Shown here: one piece after another, positions 19,069-26,071 of the stretch
Layout: every line of letters begins with the position of its first letter
Position numbering within the stretch: the stretch's first letter is position 1
Source: Ruminococcaceae bacterium UBA1438
GTDB taxonomy: Bacteria; Bacillota; Clostridia; Oscillospirales; Acutalibacteraceae
Direction of reading: 5' to 3'
Assembly: GCA_002329285.1 (NCBI GenBank)
Contig: DCTO01000066.1
Location: 2,936-29,006, forward strand
DNA: 26,071 bases
The notes under the pieces: generated by a model
Seen by the model: the letters and a program-made list of their open reading frames with translations, nothing else
Told to the model about the DNA's origin: nothing
Database searches by the model: none
Translations under genes and position numbers: made by a program

Positions 19069-19097
19069 ATTCTATATTAAAGTTGATAAAAAATCAA
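19069..19097 (-). promoter_or_regulatory. Promoter of the tRNA-Thr locus
   Basis: Minus strand TTGATT (19097-19092), 17-bp spacer, TAGAAT (19074-19069), 14 bases before the first base of the tRNA 5' half. Confidence 0.55.
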
Positions 19098-19570
19098 GCA
19101 TTATTTAATAAATCAAGCAAAGTTTGGAAAACAAATTCAACAGATGACTTACGAACCTGCTGTCTTCCGATTTCGCCGAACTGCTTTGTAAAGGTTTTGA
19201 CCTTGCTATTTATGCAAAAGCCGAAGCAGACCATGCCGACGGGCTTTTTATCCGTTCCGCCGCCGGGTCCGGCAATTCCCGTTATGCCGACGCCGACCTC
19301 GCTTTTTGCGGCATCTGCCACGCCGAGCGCCATTTCCCGCGCAGCCGGCTCTGACACAACACCATGCTCATAAATGGTTTCAGTGCTGACGCCGAGATGC
19401 TTTATTTTTGCATTATTTGCATAGGTTACAAAGGAGACATCAAGAACGCGTGAGGCGTTTGTGACATTCACCAAAGTGCCGGCACACAGGCCGCCCGTGC
19501 AGGATTCCGCAAAGGCAATGTGCCAGCCTTTTTTCAGTAACAAATCAACAACCTGCTCTTCAAGAGCCAT
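19094..19570 (-). CDS. pncC: CinA C-terminal domain protein (nicotinamide-nucleotide amidohydrolase, PncC type)
   Basis: 158 residues, the usual length of stand-alone CinA_C proteins. FAESCTGGLCAGTLVNV (residues about 20-36) and VGITGIAGPGGGTDKKPVG (about 91-109) are the two signature loops of the active site. The enzyme deamidates nicotinamide mononucleotide to nicotinate mononucleotide, so it recycles pyridine nucleotides. It lies three bases after the DUF21-CBS gene and is the last gene of the minus-strand housekeeping run, directly before the tRNA locus. The N-terminal molybdopterin-binding-like domain of full CinA is absent. Confidence 0.93.
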   Translation of the reverse strand: MALEEQVVDLLLKKGWHIAFAESCTGGLCAGTLVNVTNASRVLDVSFVTYANNAKIKHLGVSTETIYEHGVVSEPAAREMALGVADAAKSEVGVGITGIAGPGGGTDKKPVGMVCFGFCINSKVKTFTKQFGEIGRQQVRKSSVEFVFQTLLDLLNNA

Positions 19571-19573
19571 AAA

Positions 19574-20884
19574 TCAATCACTTTCCTCTTGCAGTTTTTT
19601 AGATACGGAAGCAGACTGCACCATGCGGTTTTTAACGGAGCGAACATTGATTATCAAATCATCGGTTTCGCAGGTGAAAACCTCACCGTCATCCGGAATT
19701 CGCTGAATTACGGAGCAAACGAAGCCATTGAAGGTGTCAAACTCATCATCCTCAAGCTCTGTGCCAAGCTCCTCGCAAACCTCATCAATATCTGCACTGC
19801 CTTTAATCAGCCAGTTATTTTCATCAAGCTGCTGAATATCGCTTGCAACAACGCCTTCATCAACATCATACATATCGCCAACCAGGGCTTCCATTAAATC
19901 ATGCAAGGTTATTATGCCCTCAAAGCCGCCGTATTCATCAATAATTATTGCAAAATAATTGCGGATGCTTTTCATTTTTTTGAAAAGCACGTTTGCCTTC
20001 ATTCCGCTTGGAATATAATACGGCTCATCAACGGCATTGCTTAAAATTGCCGCCTTTGTTTTCTGTGGCAAGCGGAAATAATCCTTTGCATCAAGCACGC
20101 CGATAATATTCTCGCTGTTATCCTTATAAATCGGATAATAGCTGTGGCGGTTTTCATAAATGATTTTGCGCCAATCAGCGGCATCATCAGACGCATCAAG
20201 GGAAACGACATCAATTCTGTGTGTGCATATCTGATCAACAGTTGTGTCATTAAAATCAAACACATTCTGAATCATTTCGTTTTCATCATCATTGATTGTG
20301 CCCTGCTCATTGCCCTGGGAGAGGAGCATTCTGATTTCCTCCTCAGTGACCATATCATCGCTTTCATTAGGATCAATCCCAATCAGACGAAGCACAAGAT
20401 TTGTTGAAACAGTTAAGATAAACACAATCGGCCTGAAAACAACCGAAACGCCATAAAGCATCGTGGACATTCCGAGCGCCATCTTCTCTGCCCTTTTCAT
20501 GGCAACGCGCTTTGGCACAAGCTCGCCGAACACGAGATTGAAATAAGCCAGCACAATTGTGATTATAATTACCACAACGTTGCCGAGGGTTTGCTTGCCG
20601 AGAGAAACGCCCTTTGAAAGCAACCATTCAACAACGGGCGCGGCAAAGCTGTCTGCCGCAAAGGCAGAGCTTAAAAGCCCCGCAAAGGTGATTGCAACCT
20701 GGATTGTTGCAAGAAAGCGCGAGGGCTGATCAACAAGCTTTGAAAGGCGCAGAGCCTTTTTATTACCCTGCGCACTTAACTGCCTGAGTCTTGCATCATT
20801 CATTGAAATAACGGCAATTTCCGCGCTTGCAAAAACCGCGTTAAGAAAAATCAGAACGATTAAAAGAATTAGTTTGCCAATCAT
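19574..20884 (-). CDS. DUF21/CNNM membrane protein with CBS pair and CorC domain
   Basis: 436 residues. The N-terminal DUF21 region (about 1-180) has the start LILLIVLIFLNAVFASAEIA and the motif VDQPSRFLATIQVAITFAG, with three to four membrane spans. A CBS pair follows (about 200-330; VDQICTHRIDVVSL, FAIIIDEYGGFEGIITLHDL), then the CorC_HlyC domain (about 350-425; IKGSADIDEVCEELG, FDTFNGFV). Members are often called hemolysins, but are related to CNNM/CorC magnesium or cobalt transporters. The CBS pair would bind adenine nucleotides. It sits between the HAD phosphatase gene and cinA. Confidence 0.93.
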   Translation of the reverse strand: MIGKLILLIVLIFLNAVFASAEIAVISMNDARLRQLSAQGNKKALRLSKLVDQPSRFLATIQVAITFAGLLSSAFAADSFAAPVVEWLLSKGVSLGKQTLGNVVVIIITIVLAYFNLVFGELVPKRVAMKRAEKMALGMSTMLYGVSVVFRPIVFILTVSTNLVLRLIGIDPNESDDMVTEEEIRMLLSQGNEQGTINDDENEMIQNVFDFNDTTVDQICTHRIDVVSLDASDDAADWRKIIYENRHSYYPIYKDNSENIIGVLDAKDYFRLPQKTKAAILSNAVDEPYYIPSGMKANVLFKKMKSIRNYFAIIIDEYGGFEGIITLHDLMEALVGDMYDVDEGVVASDIQQLDENNWLIKGSADIDEVCEELGTELEDDEFDTFNGFVCSVIQRIPDDGEVFTCETDDLIINVRSVKNRMVQSASVSKKLQEESD

Positions 20885-20906
20885 AATTTTTGTTTTATCA
20901 CCAAAA

Positions 20907-21569
20907 TTAAATATAATTTATAACGTCATAAATATCGGTTACGGTTGGAATATCGGGATTAAGCTCCTGATTTTCAAACCAGCCGAAATTCATTCTTATG
21001 GGCTTCATGCCTGCCGAAACAGCGCCCTGAATATCATTCACCGGATGATCGCCGACATAAACGCATTCCTCCGGCTTTAAACCAAGCTTTTCAGCCGTGT
21101 AAATGAAAATTCCCGGCTCCGGCTTTGCGCAATCAATATCGCCGGAAACAACAACGATATCAAGATAAGGCATAAGGCCGCTTTCTTCCATTTTCATGTG
21201 TTGCAGAACAGACGGGCCGTTTGTTATAACGCCCGTGATGAAGCCCCTTTTGCGAAGCTCCTTTAAAAGCGGAACGGAGCCATCAAAAATAACATTATGA
21301 AGACCAAACTGCGTGTCATAATGCTCTGCCAGCACCTCGGCGGGCGGAGCATCCCTCCAGCCCCACATATCGATAAGGGATTTATACCAGTTAACGCGGT
21401 TAACATAGCCGCCGTTGCCCGTTTCAACCATATCGCGGCGCCTTTTCTGCGTTTCCTCCTCCGTTAAATCGGGGAGAAATTTTTGCATAAAGGTGTCCAT
21501 ATATTTCTCAAAAGCAAGAGTTCTATCCTGCAAAGTTTCATCAAAATCAAATAATACTGCTTTTATCAT
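20907..21569 (-). CDS. HAD-family phosphatase (YjjG/Gph-like)
   Basis: 220 residues from ATG 21569; a TTG two codons earlier is possible. Motif I is FDFDETLQD with nucleophile Asp and the acid two residues on, motif II is GVITNGPS, motif III is the Lys of DCAKPEPGIF, and motif IV is YVGDHPVNDIQGA. The alpha-helical cap between motif I and II is of subclass I. It dephosphorylates small phosphate esters; nucleotide monophosphates are the known substrates of the YjjG type. It overlaps the end of ribF by 23 bases, so FMN-related clean-up is conceivable but unproven. Confidence 0.9.
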   Translation of the reverse strand: MIKAVLFDFDETLQDRTLAFEKYMDTFMQKFLPDLTEEETQKRRRDMVETGNGGYVNRVNWYKSLIDMWGWRDAPPAEVLAEHYDTQFGLHNVIFDGSVPLLKELRKRGFITGVITNGPSVLQHMKMEESGLMPYLDIVVVSGDIDCAKPEPGIFIYTAEKLGLKPEECVYVGDHPVNDIQGAVSAGMKPIRMNFGWFENQELNPDIPTVTDIYDVINYI

Positions 21570-22356
21570 AATCAAGTTGATTTTTTAATTCATCAATATC
21601 CTTAAAAGTTTTTTCGGGACGGAGATAATTAACAAGCTCCACGGCAACGGTTTTGCCGTATAAGTCCCCGCTGAAATCAAAAATATGCGTTTCACAAAGC
21701 GGCTTTTCAACGCGCCAGGTTGGGCGGATGCCGATGTTTGTGAAGGCCTTATAAGTTTTGCCATCAACAACGGCGCGGCTTTCATATACGCCGAATTTCG
21801 GCACAACGAGCCCCTCAGGCAAACGCTGATTGGCAGTTGGAAAGCCGATTGACCTGCCCCTTGCATCGCCCTTAACCACCTCATTTTCAAAGGTGAAGCT
21901 ATAGCCAAGCATTTCATTGGCGGCATTGATTCTGCCATCCTGAATAGCCTTGCGGATTCTTGAGGAGCTGATGGGAAGCCCGTCATAATCCTGGGATTCA
22001 AGAATGCGAACCCAGACATCCCTTGATTCAAGATATTCCCTTAAATCAAAACCGGACCAGGAAGCATTTTTGCCAAGGCGGAAGTTGAAGCCGCAGAGAA
22101 TAACACCTGCTCCGAATTTATTAACCAGGATTTTATCGGCAAACTCCTCGCCGCTTAAATCTTTAATTTCATCAAAATCAGCAAAAACCGCATTGGGATA
22201 ACGCTTTTCAAAAATGCTTTTCTGAAGCAGGGAAAATTTATTGTTAACACAATAGATAACAACGTTTTGAGCACCCGTTACAACAGTTTTATGAGCAAGA
22301 TGCATTCCGTCAAAATCGCCGAGAGCAACTGCTTTTCTGTTTTTAAATTCATTCAT
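21547..22356 (-). CDS. ribF: Bifunctional riboflavin kinase / FAD synthetase
   Basis: 269 residues, somewhat shorter than the usual 300-315. The N-terminal adenylyltransferase domain starts with AVALGDFDGMHLAHKTVV, where the family has GxFDGxHxGH, so the second glycine is alanine. GVILCGFNFRLGKNASW and GLPISSSRIRKAI complete this half. The C-terminal riboflavin kinase has GDARGRSIGFPTAN, FTNIGIRPTW and ETHIFDFSGDLYG. It converts riboflavin to FMN and FMN to FAD. It follows truB with a two-base gap, the standard order behind infB. The unusual FDGMHLAH could lower the FAD-forming step; the kinase half looks intact. Confidence 0.93.
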   Translation of the reverse strand: MNEFKNRKAVALGDFDGMHLAHKTVVTGAQNVVIYCVNNKFSLLQKSIFEKRYPNAVFADFDEIKDLSGEEFADKILVNKFGAGVILCGFNFRLGKNASWSGFDLREYLESRDVWVRILESQDYDGLPISSSRIRKAIQDGRINAANEMLGYSFTFENEVVKGDARGRSIGFPTANQRLPEGLVVPKFGVYESRAVVDGKTYKAFTNIGIRPTWRVEKPLCETHIFDFSGDLYGKTVAVELVNYLRPEKTFKDIDELKNQLDYDKSSII

Positions 22357-22358
22357 AG

Positions 22359-23252
22359 CTATCTTTTTATGTAAAGCTTTTCAACCTTTAATTCATTTTC
22401 ATCAGAACGGCCGAGGCCGAGAAAATCCCCACCCGGAGAATAAACCCGATAAAGTCCGCCCGAAATGAGCTGCTTATTTTTAAGCCTTTGCAAATCAAGT
22501 GCGCCGCCGTTTTTAAAGCGGGTTGCCTGCGCCTCGCTTATTCTGACCTCATCATAAGAGGCAAGCGCCTTATCAATCGGCAAGAGAAGCTTTTCAAGGC
22601 TTTCGCCCTGCACTGAAAGCGCTTGCAATTCTGAAAGAGAGCGGCAGGCATCAAGCGGAAAGCCGCATGCAAGCTCCCTGCGAAGCGCAGTCATAACAGC
22701 GCCACAGCCGAGCCAACTGCCGATATCATCAATAAGAGATCGCACATAAGTGCCCTTTGAGCAAAGAACAAACAGCTGATATAAATTACCGCCAAGCGGC
22801 TTAATTTCAAGCCTTTTGATTTCCACCTCACGCGGCTTGCGCTCAATTTCAACACCCTTGCGGGCAAGATTATAAAGCCTTTCGCCGCCGACAGACACTG
22901 CGGAATACATTGGCGGAAGCTGGGAAATTTTCCCCACAAAGCTCTCCCCTGCTTTTATCACCTCTTCAGCGGTTACATTAACCTCTGACTGTGAAAGCAG
23001 AGTGCCTGTGATATCCAAAGTATCCGTTGTTTTGCCAAGCTCGAAAACAGCGGTGTAGCCCTTATCCTCATCGGGAAGATACTCAAGAAATCTTGTTGCG
23101 CCACCGAGAAGAACGGGCAGAACGCCCGTTGCCATAGGATCAAGCGTGCCCGCATGGCCAACCTTTTTTTCACCGAAAAGCCTGCGCAGGCGCGAGCATA
23201 CGCCGAAGGAGGTTATGCCCTCCTCCTTATCAATACAGATAATTCCGTTCAT
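22359..23252 (-). CDS. truB: tRNA pseudouridine-55 synthase
   Basis: 297 residues. ATG 23252 begins NGIICIDKEEGITSFGVCSR, the normal TruB start, and follows GGTGA of the previous gene's end; the longer frame to 23384 overlaps that gene. The catalytic motif is KVGHAGTLDPMATGVLPVLL with the active Asp, followed by the Tyr region (MYSAVSVGGERLYNLARKG) and the C-terminal PUA-like part. It modifies U55 in the T loop of tRNA. One base separates it from the DHH gene stop, so it is in the same operon. Confidence 0.95.
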   Translation of the reverse strand: MNGIICIDKEEGITSFGVCSRLRRLFGEKKVGHAGTLDPMATGVLPVLLGGATRFLEYLPDEDKGYTAVFELGKTTDTLDITGTLLSQSEVNVTAEEVIKAGESFVGKISQLPPMYSAVSVGGERLYNLARKGVEIERKPREVEIKRLEIKPLGGNLYQLFVLCSKGTYVRSLIDDIGSWLGCGAVMTALRRELACGFPLDACRSLSELQALSVQGESLEKLLLPIDKALASYDEVRISEAQATRFKNGGALDLQRLKNKQLISGGLYRVYSPGGDFLGLGRSDENELKVEKLYIKR

Positions 23253-23253
23253 T

Positions 23254-24201
23254 TTATTCACCAAGAAGCGCGGCGCATTTTTCAACAAGAAGCTTTTCCG
23301 CCTCATCAACGGGGCAATCAAATCTGCAGGCAGCCGCCTGGGGATGACCGCCGCCGCCGAATGCATTTGCAAGCTCTGAAGCATTCACACTTTCAAAGGT
23401 GCGGATTGAAACCTTGCAGGTTTTATCCGCCTTTTCGCGGATTGTTAAGCCAATCTCAACGCCCTCAATTTGACGAGTGAGGGGAGCCAAAGCCTCCGTT
23501 TCTGTTTCGTTTGAGCCTGTTTTGGCATACATTTCCTGTGTTACCGTGATAACGGCAACGCGCTCATTGCAATGGAAATGCATACCGTCAAGCGCAAGCC
23601 TTTCAAGCTTTGCATAGGTTTTGGTTTTGGTTTCGAACATCAGGCGGTTTATCGTTCCGTTATCAGCGCCAAGCTCAACAAGCTCTGCCGCCGCGCGGAA
23701 GGTGTTTGCCGTTACGGAAGCATATCTGAAGCAGCCCGTGTCTGTCGTTATACCAGTATAAAGGCAGCTTGCAATCTGCTTATCAACCGGCACACCAAGC
23801 TCTTTGATAACCCTGAACACGGTTTCGCAAGCTGCAGGAACATCCTCCAGCAGCGTTTTTTCCGCATAAAGCGTATTTGTTCCGTGATGGTCAATGCAAA
23901 GATTGATTTTGCCGCCGTAAGCATTCTGAAGCTCGCCGAGAAGATTTTCCGTTGCAACATCAACAGTAACGACAAACTGCTCATCAAAGCTTTTGCTTTC
24001 CATATCCTCAAAAAGATAATTATACTTTTTCGGAATTTCATCAGCATTAATAACCCTTGCATTTTTACCAAGCGCAAGCAGAGCACGGCAAAGCGCAAAG
24101 CCGCAGCCCAATGTGTCCCCATCCGGGTGAGCATGGGTTAAAATGAGAATATTATCCTGCTGCTTTAAAATAGCGGCACATTCCTTAACACTAATTTTCA
24201 T
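23254..24201 (-). CDS. nrnA: DHH/DHHA1 phosphoesterase, NrnA-type nanoRNase
   Basis: 315 residues. DHH domain (about 1-190): ILTHAHPDGDTLGCGFAL, VTVDVATEN, INLCIDHHGTN and TGITTDTGCFRY supply the metal ligands. The DHHA1 domain near the C-terminus has the nucleotide-binding motif FGGGGHPQAAA. NrnA degrades short oligoribonucleotides and dephosphorylates 3'-phosphoadenosine 5'-phosphate. Its place between rbfA and truB is the usual one in Firmicutes. The start overlaps the end of rbfA by 11 bases. Confidence 0.93.
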   Translation of the reverse strand: MKISVKECAAILKQQDNILILTHAHPDGDTLGCGFALCRALLALGKNARVINADEIPKKYNYLFEDMESKSFDEQFVVTVDVATENLLGELQNAYGGKINLCIDHHGTNTLYAEKTLLEDVPAACETVFRVIKELGVPVDKQIASCLYTGITTDTGCFRYASVTANTFRAAAELVELGADNGTINRLMFETKTKTYAKLERLALDGMHFHCNERVAVITVTQEMYAKTGSNETETEALAPLTRQIEGVEIGLTIREKADKTCKVSIRTFESVNASELANAFGGGGHPQAAACRFDCPVDEAEKLLVEKCAALLGE

Positions 24202-24535
24202 TTGAATTTAACTTCTCGAAAATCTTCATTCCCTTTTCAATAGAATCATCGGGAATAAAGGTTAATTCGGGAGCCTTTCTTAAATGGAGATTATTACCGA
24301 GCGCGCGACGGATATAGCCCTGGGCATTGGCAAGGCCCTTGCATGCCTCCTTCGCCTCATCAATTCCGCCCATTGCGCTGACATAAACCTTGGCATAGCT
24401 TAAATCGCTTGACACGGTTACCGTTACAACTGAAAGCAGCTTTCCCGCAATGCGAGGGTCTTTAAGCTCACGCATAAGGGAAATAATTTCACGCTTGATA
24501 TCCTCCGATATTCTGTCAATATGATATCCCGGCAT
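24191..24535 (-). CDS. rbfA: Ribosome-binding factor A
   Basis: 114 residues. ATG 24535 is chosen with GAGGTG six bases upstream; the GTG inside that site is unlikely. The single KH-like domain shows ISEDIKREIISLMRELKDPR and VTVTVSSDLSYAKVYVS, and ends with PELTFIPDDSIEKGMKIFE. RbfA matures the 30S subunit by acting on the 16S 5' helix. The gene lies between infB and nrnA in a close operon. Confidence 0.95.
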   Translation of the reverse strand: MPGYHIDRISEDIKREIISLMRELKDPRIAGKLLSVVTVTVSSDLSYAKVYVSAMGGIDEAKEACKGLANAQGYIRRALGNNLHLRKAPELTFIPDDSIEKGMKIFEKLNSNEN

Positions 24536-24591
24536 AAAAATCACCTCGGTTTGCTTTATTTAATAATCTTAAATTTTCAGGGTGTTTATAA

Positions 24592-26071
24592 TTAATCCCT
24601 GTATTCCTCAACAACATAGCATTCAAAGATATCGCCCGGCTTGAGGTCATCCCAGTTTTCAAGGGAAATACCGCATTCATAACCGGAGGAAACCTCTTTA
24701 ACCTCATCCTTGAAGCGCTTAAGGTTTTTGATATCGGTTTCGGCAATCTGTTTGCCGTCTCTCATAACGCGAACCTTGCCTCCGCGGCGAACAGTGCCGC
24801 TTGTTACAAGTGAACCTGCGATTGAGCCAACGCTTGAAAGCGTGTAAATCTCACGAACCTCAACCGTTCCGGTGTCAACATTGCGATACTTAACGGAGCG
24901 CATGCCCCTCATTGCGGATTCAATATCCTCAATTGCATCATAGATGATGTTATACTGCTTGATTTCAACGCCGTCTCTTGCGGCATTATCGGCAGCAACC
25001 TGCTCAACGCCTGTTGCAAAGGCAACGATGATTGCATTTGAAGCGCTTGCAAGCATAACATCGGAATCATTAACCGCGCCGACTGCGCCGTGAATAATTC
25101 TTACGCGAACCTCATCATTTTCAATTTTGAGAAGCGACTGCTTAACAGCCTCAACAGAGCCCTGAACATCGGCTTTGATGATGATGTTAAGCTCCTTGAG
25201 CATACCCTCCTCAATCGTGGAGAACAGAGTGTCAAGAGTAACCTTCTGATAAAGCTTGAATTCCTCTTCCTTAGCCTCTGCCTTTCTCTGCTCAACAAGC
25301 TCGCGGGCAAGCTTTTCGTTTGAAACAACGTTAAAATCATCGCCGCTCATCGGCGCTTCATCAAGACCCATAATTTCAACGGGAACAGACGGACCTGCGC
25401 TGTTAAGCTTTCTGCCGCGATAATCAGTCATTGCGCGAACTCTGCCGACTGCGGTGCCGGCAACAACATAATCGCCCGCATTAAGGGTTCCGTTCTGAAC
25501 AAGGAAGGTTGCAATCGGACCTCTGCCCTTATCAACCCTTGCCTCAATAACAACGCCCTTTGCTGTTCTGTTTGGATTTGCCTTAAACTCTGAAACCTCT
25601 GAAACGAGGAGAATTGTATCAAGCAGCTTATCAATGCCCATACCGGTTTTTGCGGAAACGGGAACGCAGATTACGCTGCCGCCCCATTCCTCCGGAACAA
25701 GCTCATGCTCTGTTAACTGCTCCATAACGCGGGTTGGGTTGGCGCCCTCTTTATCCATCTTATTAATTGCAACAATGATTTCAATGCCGGCAGCCTTTGC
25801 ATGGTTAATTGCCTCAATAGTCTGCGGCATAATACCGTCATCAGCGGCAACAACAAGCACGGCAATATCGGTTGCCATTGCGCCCCTTGCGCGCATTGCG
25901 GTGAATGCAGCATGGCCGGGTGTATCAAGAAAGGTGATCTTCTCACCGTTAACCTCAACCTGATAAGCGCCGATTGCCTGGGTGATACCGCCCGCCTCTG
26001 TTGAGGTTACATCGGTGTCACGAATAGCATCAAGGATTGAGGTTTTACCGTGGTCAACATGGCCCATAACG
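24592..26071 (-). CDS. infB: Translation initiation factor IF-2, C-terminal part (runs off the right edge)
   Basis: At least 493 residues are visible; the frame continues past 26071, so the N-terminal region is outside. The visible part starts with [11 protein letters not shown] (G1), then GGITQ (G2), DTPGHAAF (G3), NKMD (G4) and SAKTG (G5). Domain II, the linking helix ([20 protein letters not shown]) and the fMet-tRNA binding domain at the end ([39 protein letters not shown]) follow in normal order. It places initiator tRNA on the 30S subunit. It is the first visible gene of the minus-strand operon. Confidence 0.97.
   Translation of the reverse strand, partial: VMGHVDHGKTSILDAIRDTDVTSTEAGGITQAIGAYQVEVNGEKITFLDTPGHAAFTAMRARGAMATDIAVLVVAADDGIMPQTIEAINHAKAAGIEIIVAINKMDKEGANPTRVMEQLTEHELVPEEWGGSVICVPVSAKTGMGIDKLLDTILLVSEVSEFKANPNRTAKGVVIEARVDKGRGPIATFLVQNGTLNAGDYVVAGTAVGRVRAMTDYRGRKLNSAGPSVPVEIMGLDEAPMSGDDFNVVSNEKLARELVEQRKAEAKEEEFKLYQKVTLDTLFSTIEEGMLKELNIIIKADVQGSVEAVKQSLLKIENDEVRVRIIHGAVGAVNDSDVMLASASNAIIVAFATGVEQVAADNAARDGVEIKQYNIIYDAIEDIESAMRGMRSVKYRNVDTGTVEVREIYTLSSVGSIAGSLVTSGTVRRGGKVRVMRDGKQIAETDIKNLKRFKDEVKEVSSGYECGISLENWDDLKPGDIFECYVVEEYRD

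Noticed and set aside
23254..24201. Long antisense frames opposite nrnA, truB and infB
   Set aside because: They are shadows of well-recognised housekeeping genes with intact motifs.
1..26071. CRISPR array or rRNA genes
   Set aside because: No regularly spaced repeats of CRISPR type and no rRNA-like sequence were seen; the repeats present are tRNA-linked or a short 22-bp tandem.

Overview
The window reads as a moderately AT-rich Gram-positive Clostridia chromosome, probably a gut-type Ruminococcaceae/Oscillospiraceae relative. The basis is AAGGAGG-like ribosome sites, sigma-A type promoters, a CIRCE heat-shock operator, a lipobox lipoprotein, rubredoxin and iron-sulfur flavoprotein genes typical of anaerobes, and an infB-rbfA-nrnA-truB-ribF order. 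The genus assignment is inference.

Left part (1-6440): the tail of a membrane protein; a LysR regulator broken by a one-base slip in a T run; divergently an alpha/beta hydrolase coupled to a cyclophilin-like lipoprotein; a TetR regulator; then a tight redox operon (ferritin-like protein, iron-sulfur flavoprotein, 52-aa membrane peptide, OhrR-like MarR, metallo-beta-lactamase/rubredoxin fusion) and a lone ACT-domain gene. The TetR gene and the ACT gene share a nearly identical 45-bp terminator-promoter-operator block, and a third operator copy lies inverted behind the ACT gene.

Middle part (about 6440-19060): an accessory, scarred region bounded and punctuated by tRNA-Thr fragments. It holds two copies of a structured ~114-bp repeat ending in tRNA-like CCA ends, a CIRCE-controlled Hsp20 whose 3' end is cut by a mobile-element remnant (mobilization/recombinase scraps, an oriT-like inverted repeat, an HTH gene), a VbhA-like antitoxin with a Fic toxin, a two-component system with a two-gene ABC exporter of the MacB/Bce type, and an acetyltransferase cluster (TetR, double GNAT, CAT-like enzyme, truncated GNAT). 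At its right end are an intact tRNA-Thr(CGT), two identical 75-bp repeats each containing a tRNA 5' half, and a 73-codon unknown ORF between them.

Right part (19094-26071, all minus strand): a conserved housekeeping operon read from right to left: infB (partial), rbfA, DHH/NrnA-type phosphoesterase, truB, ribF, HAD phosphatase, DUF21-CBS-CorC membrane protein and the CinA C-terminal amidohydrolase. Translation initiation, ribosome maturation, RNA turnover, tRNA modification and flavin synthesis are thus transcribed toward the tRNA locus, where the accessory DNA accumulated. The best candidates for something new are the tRNA-associated structured repeat, the 75-bp repeat cassette, and the redox operon with its shared operator block.
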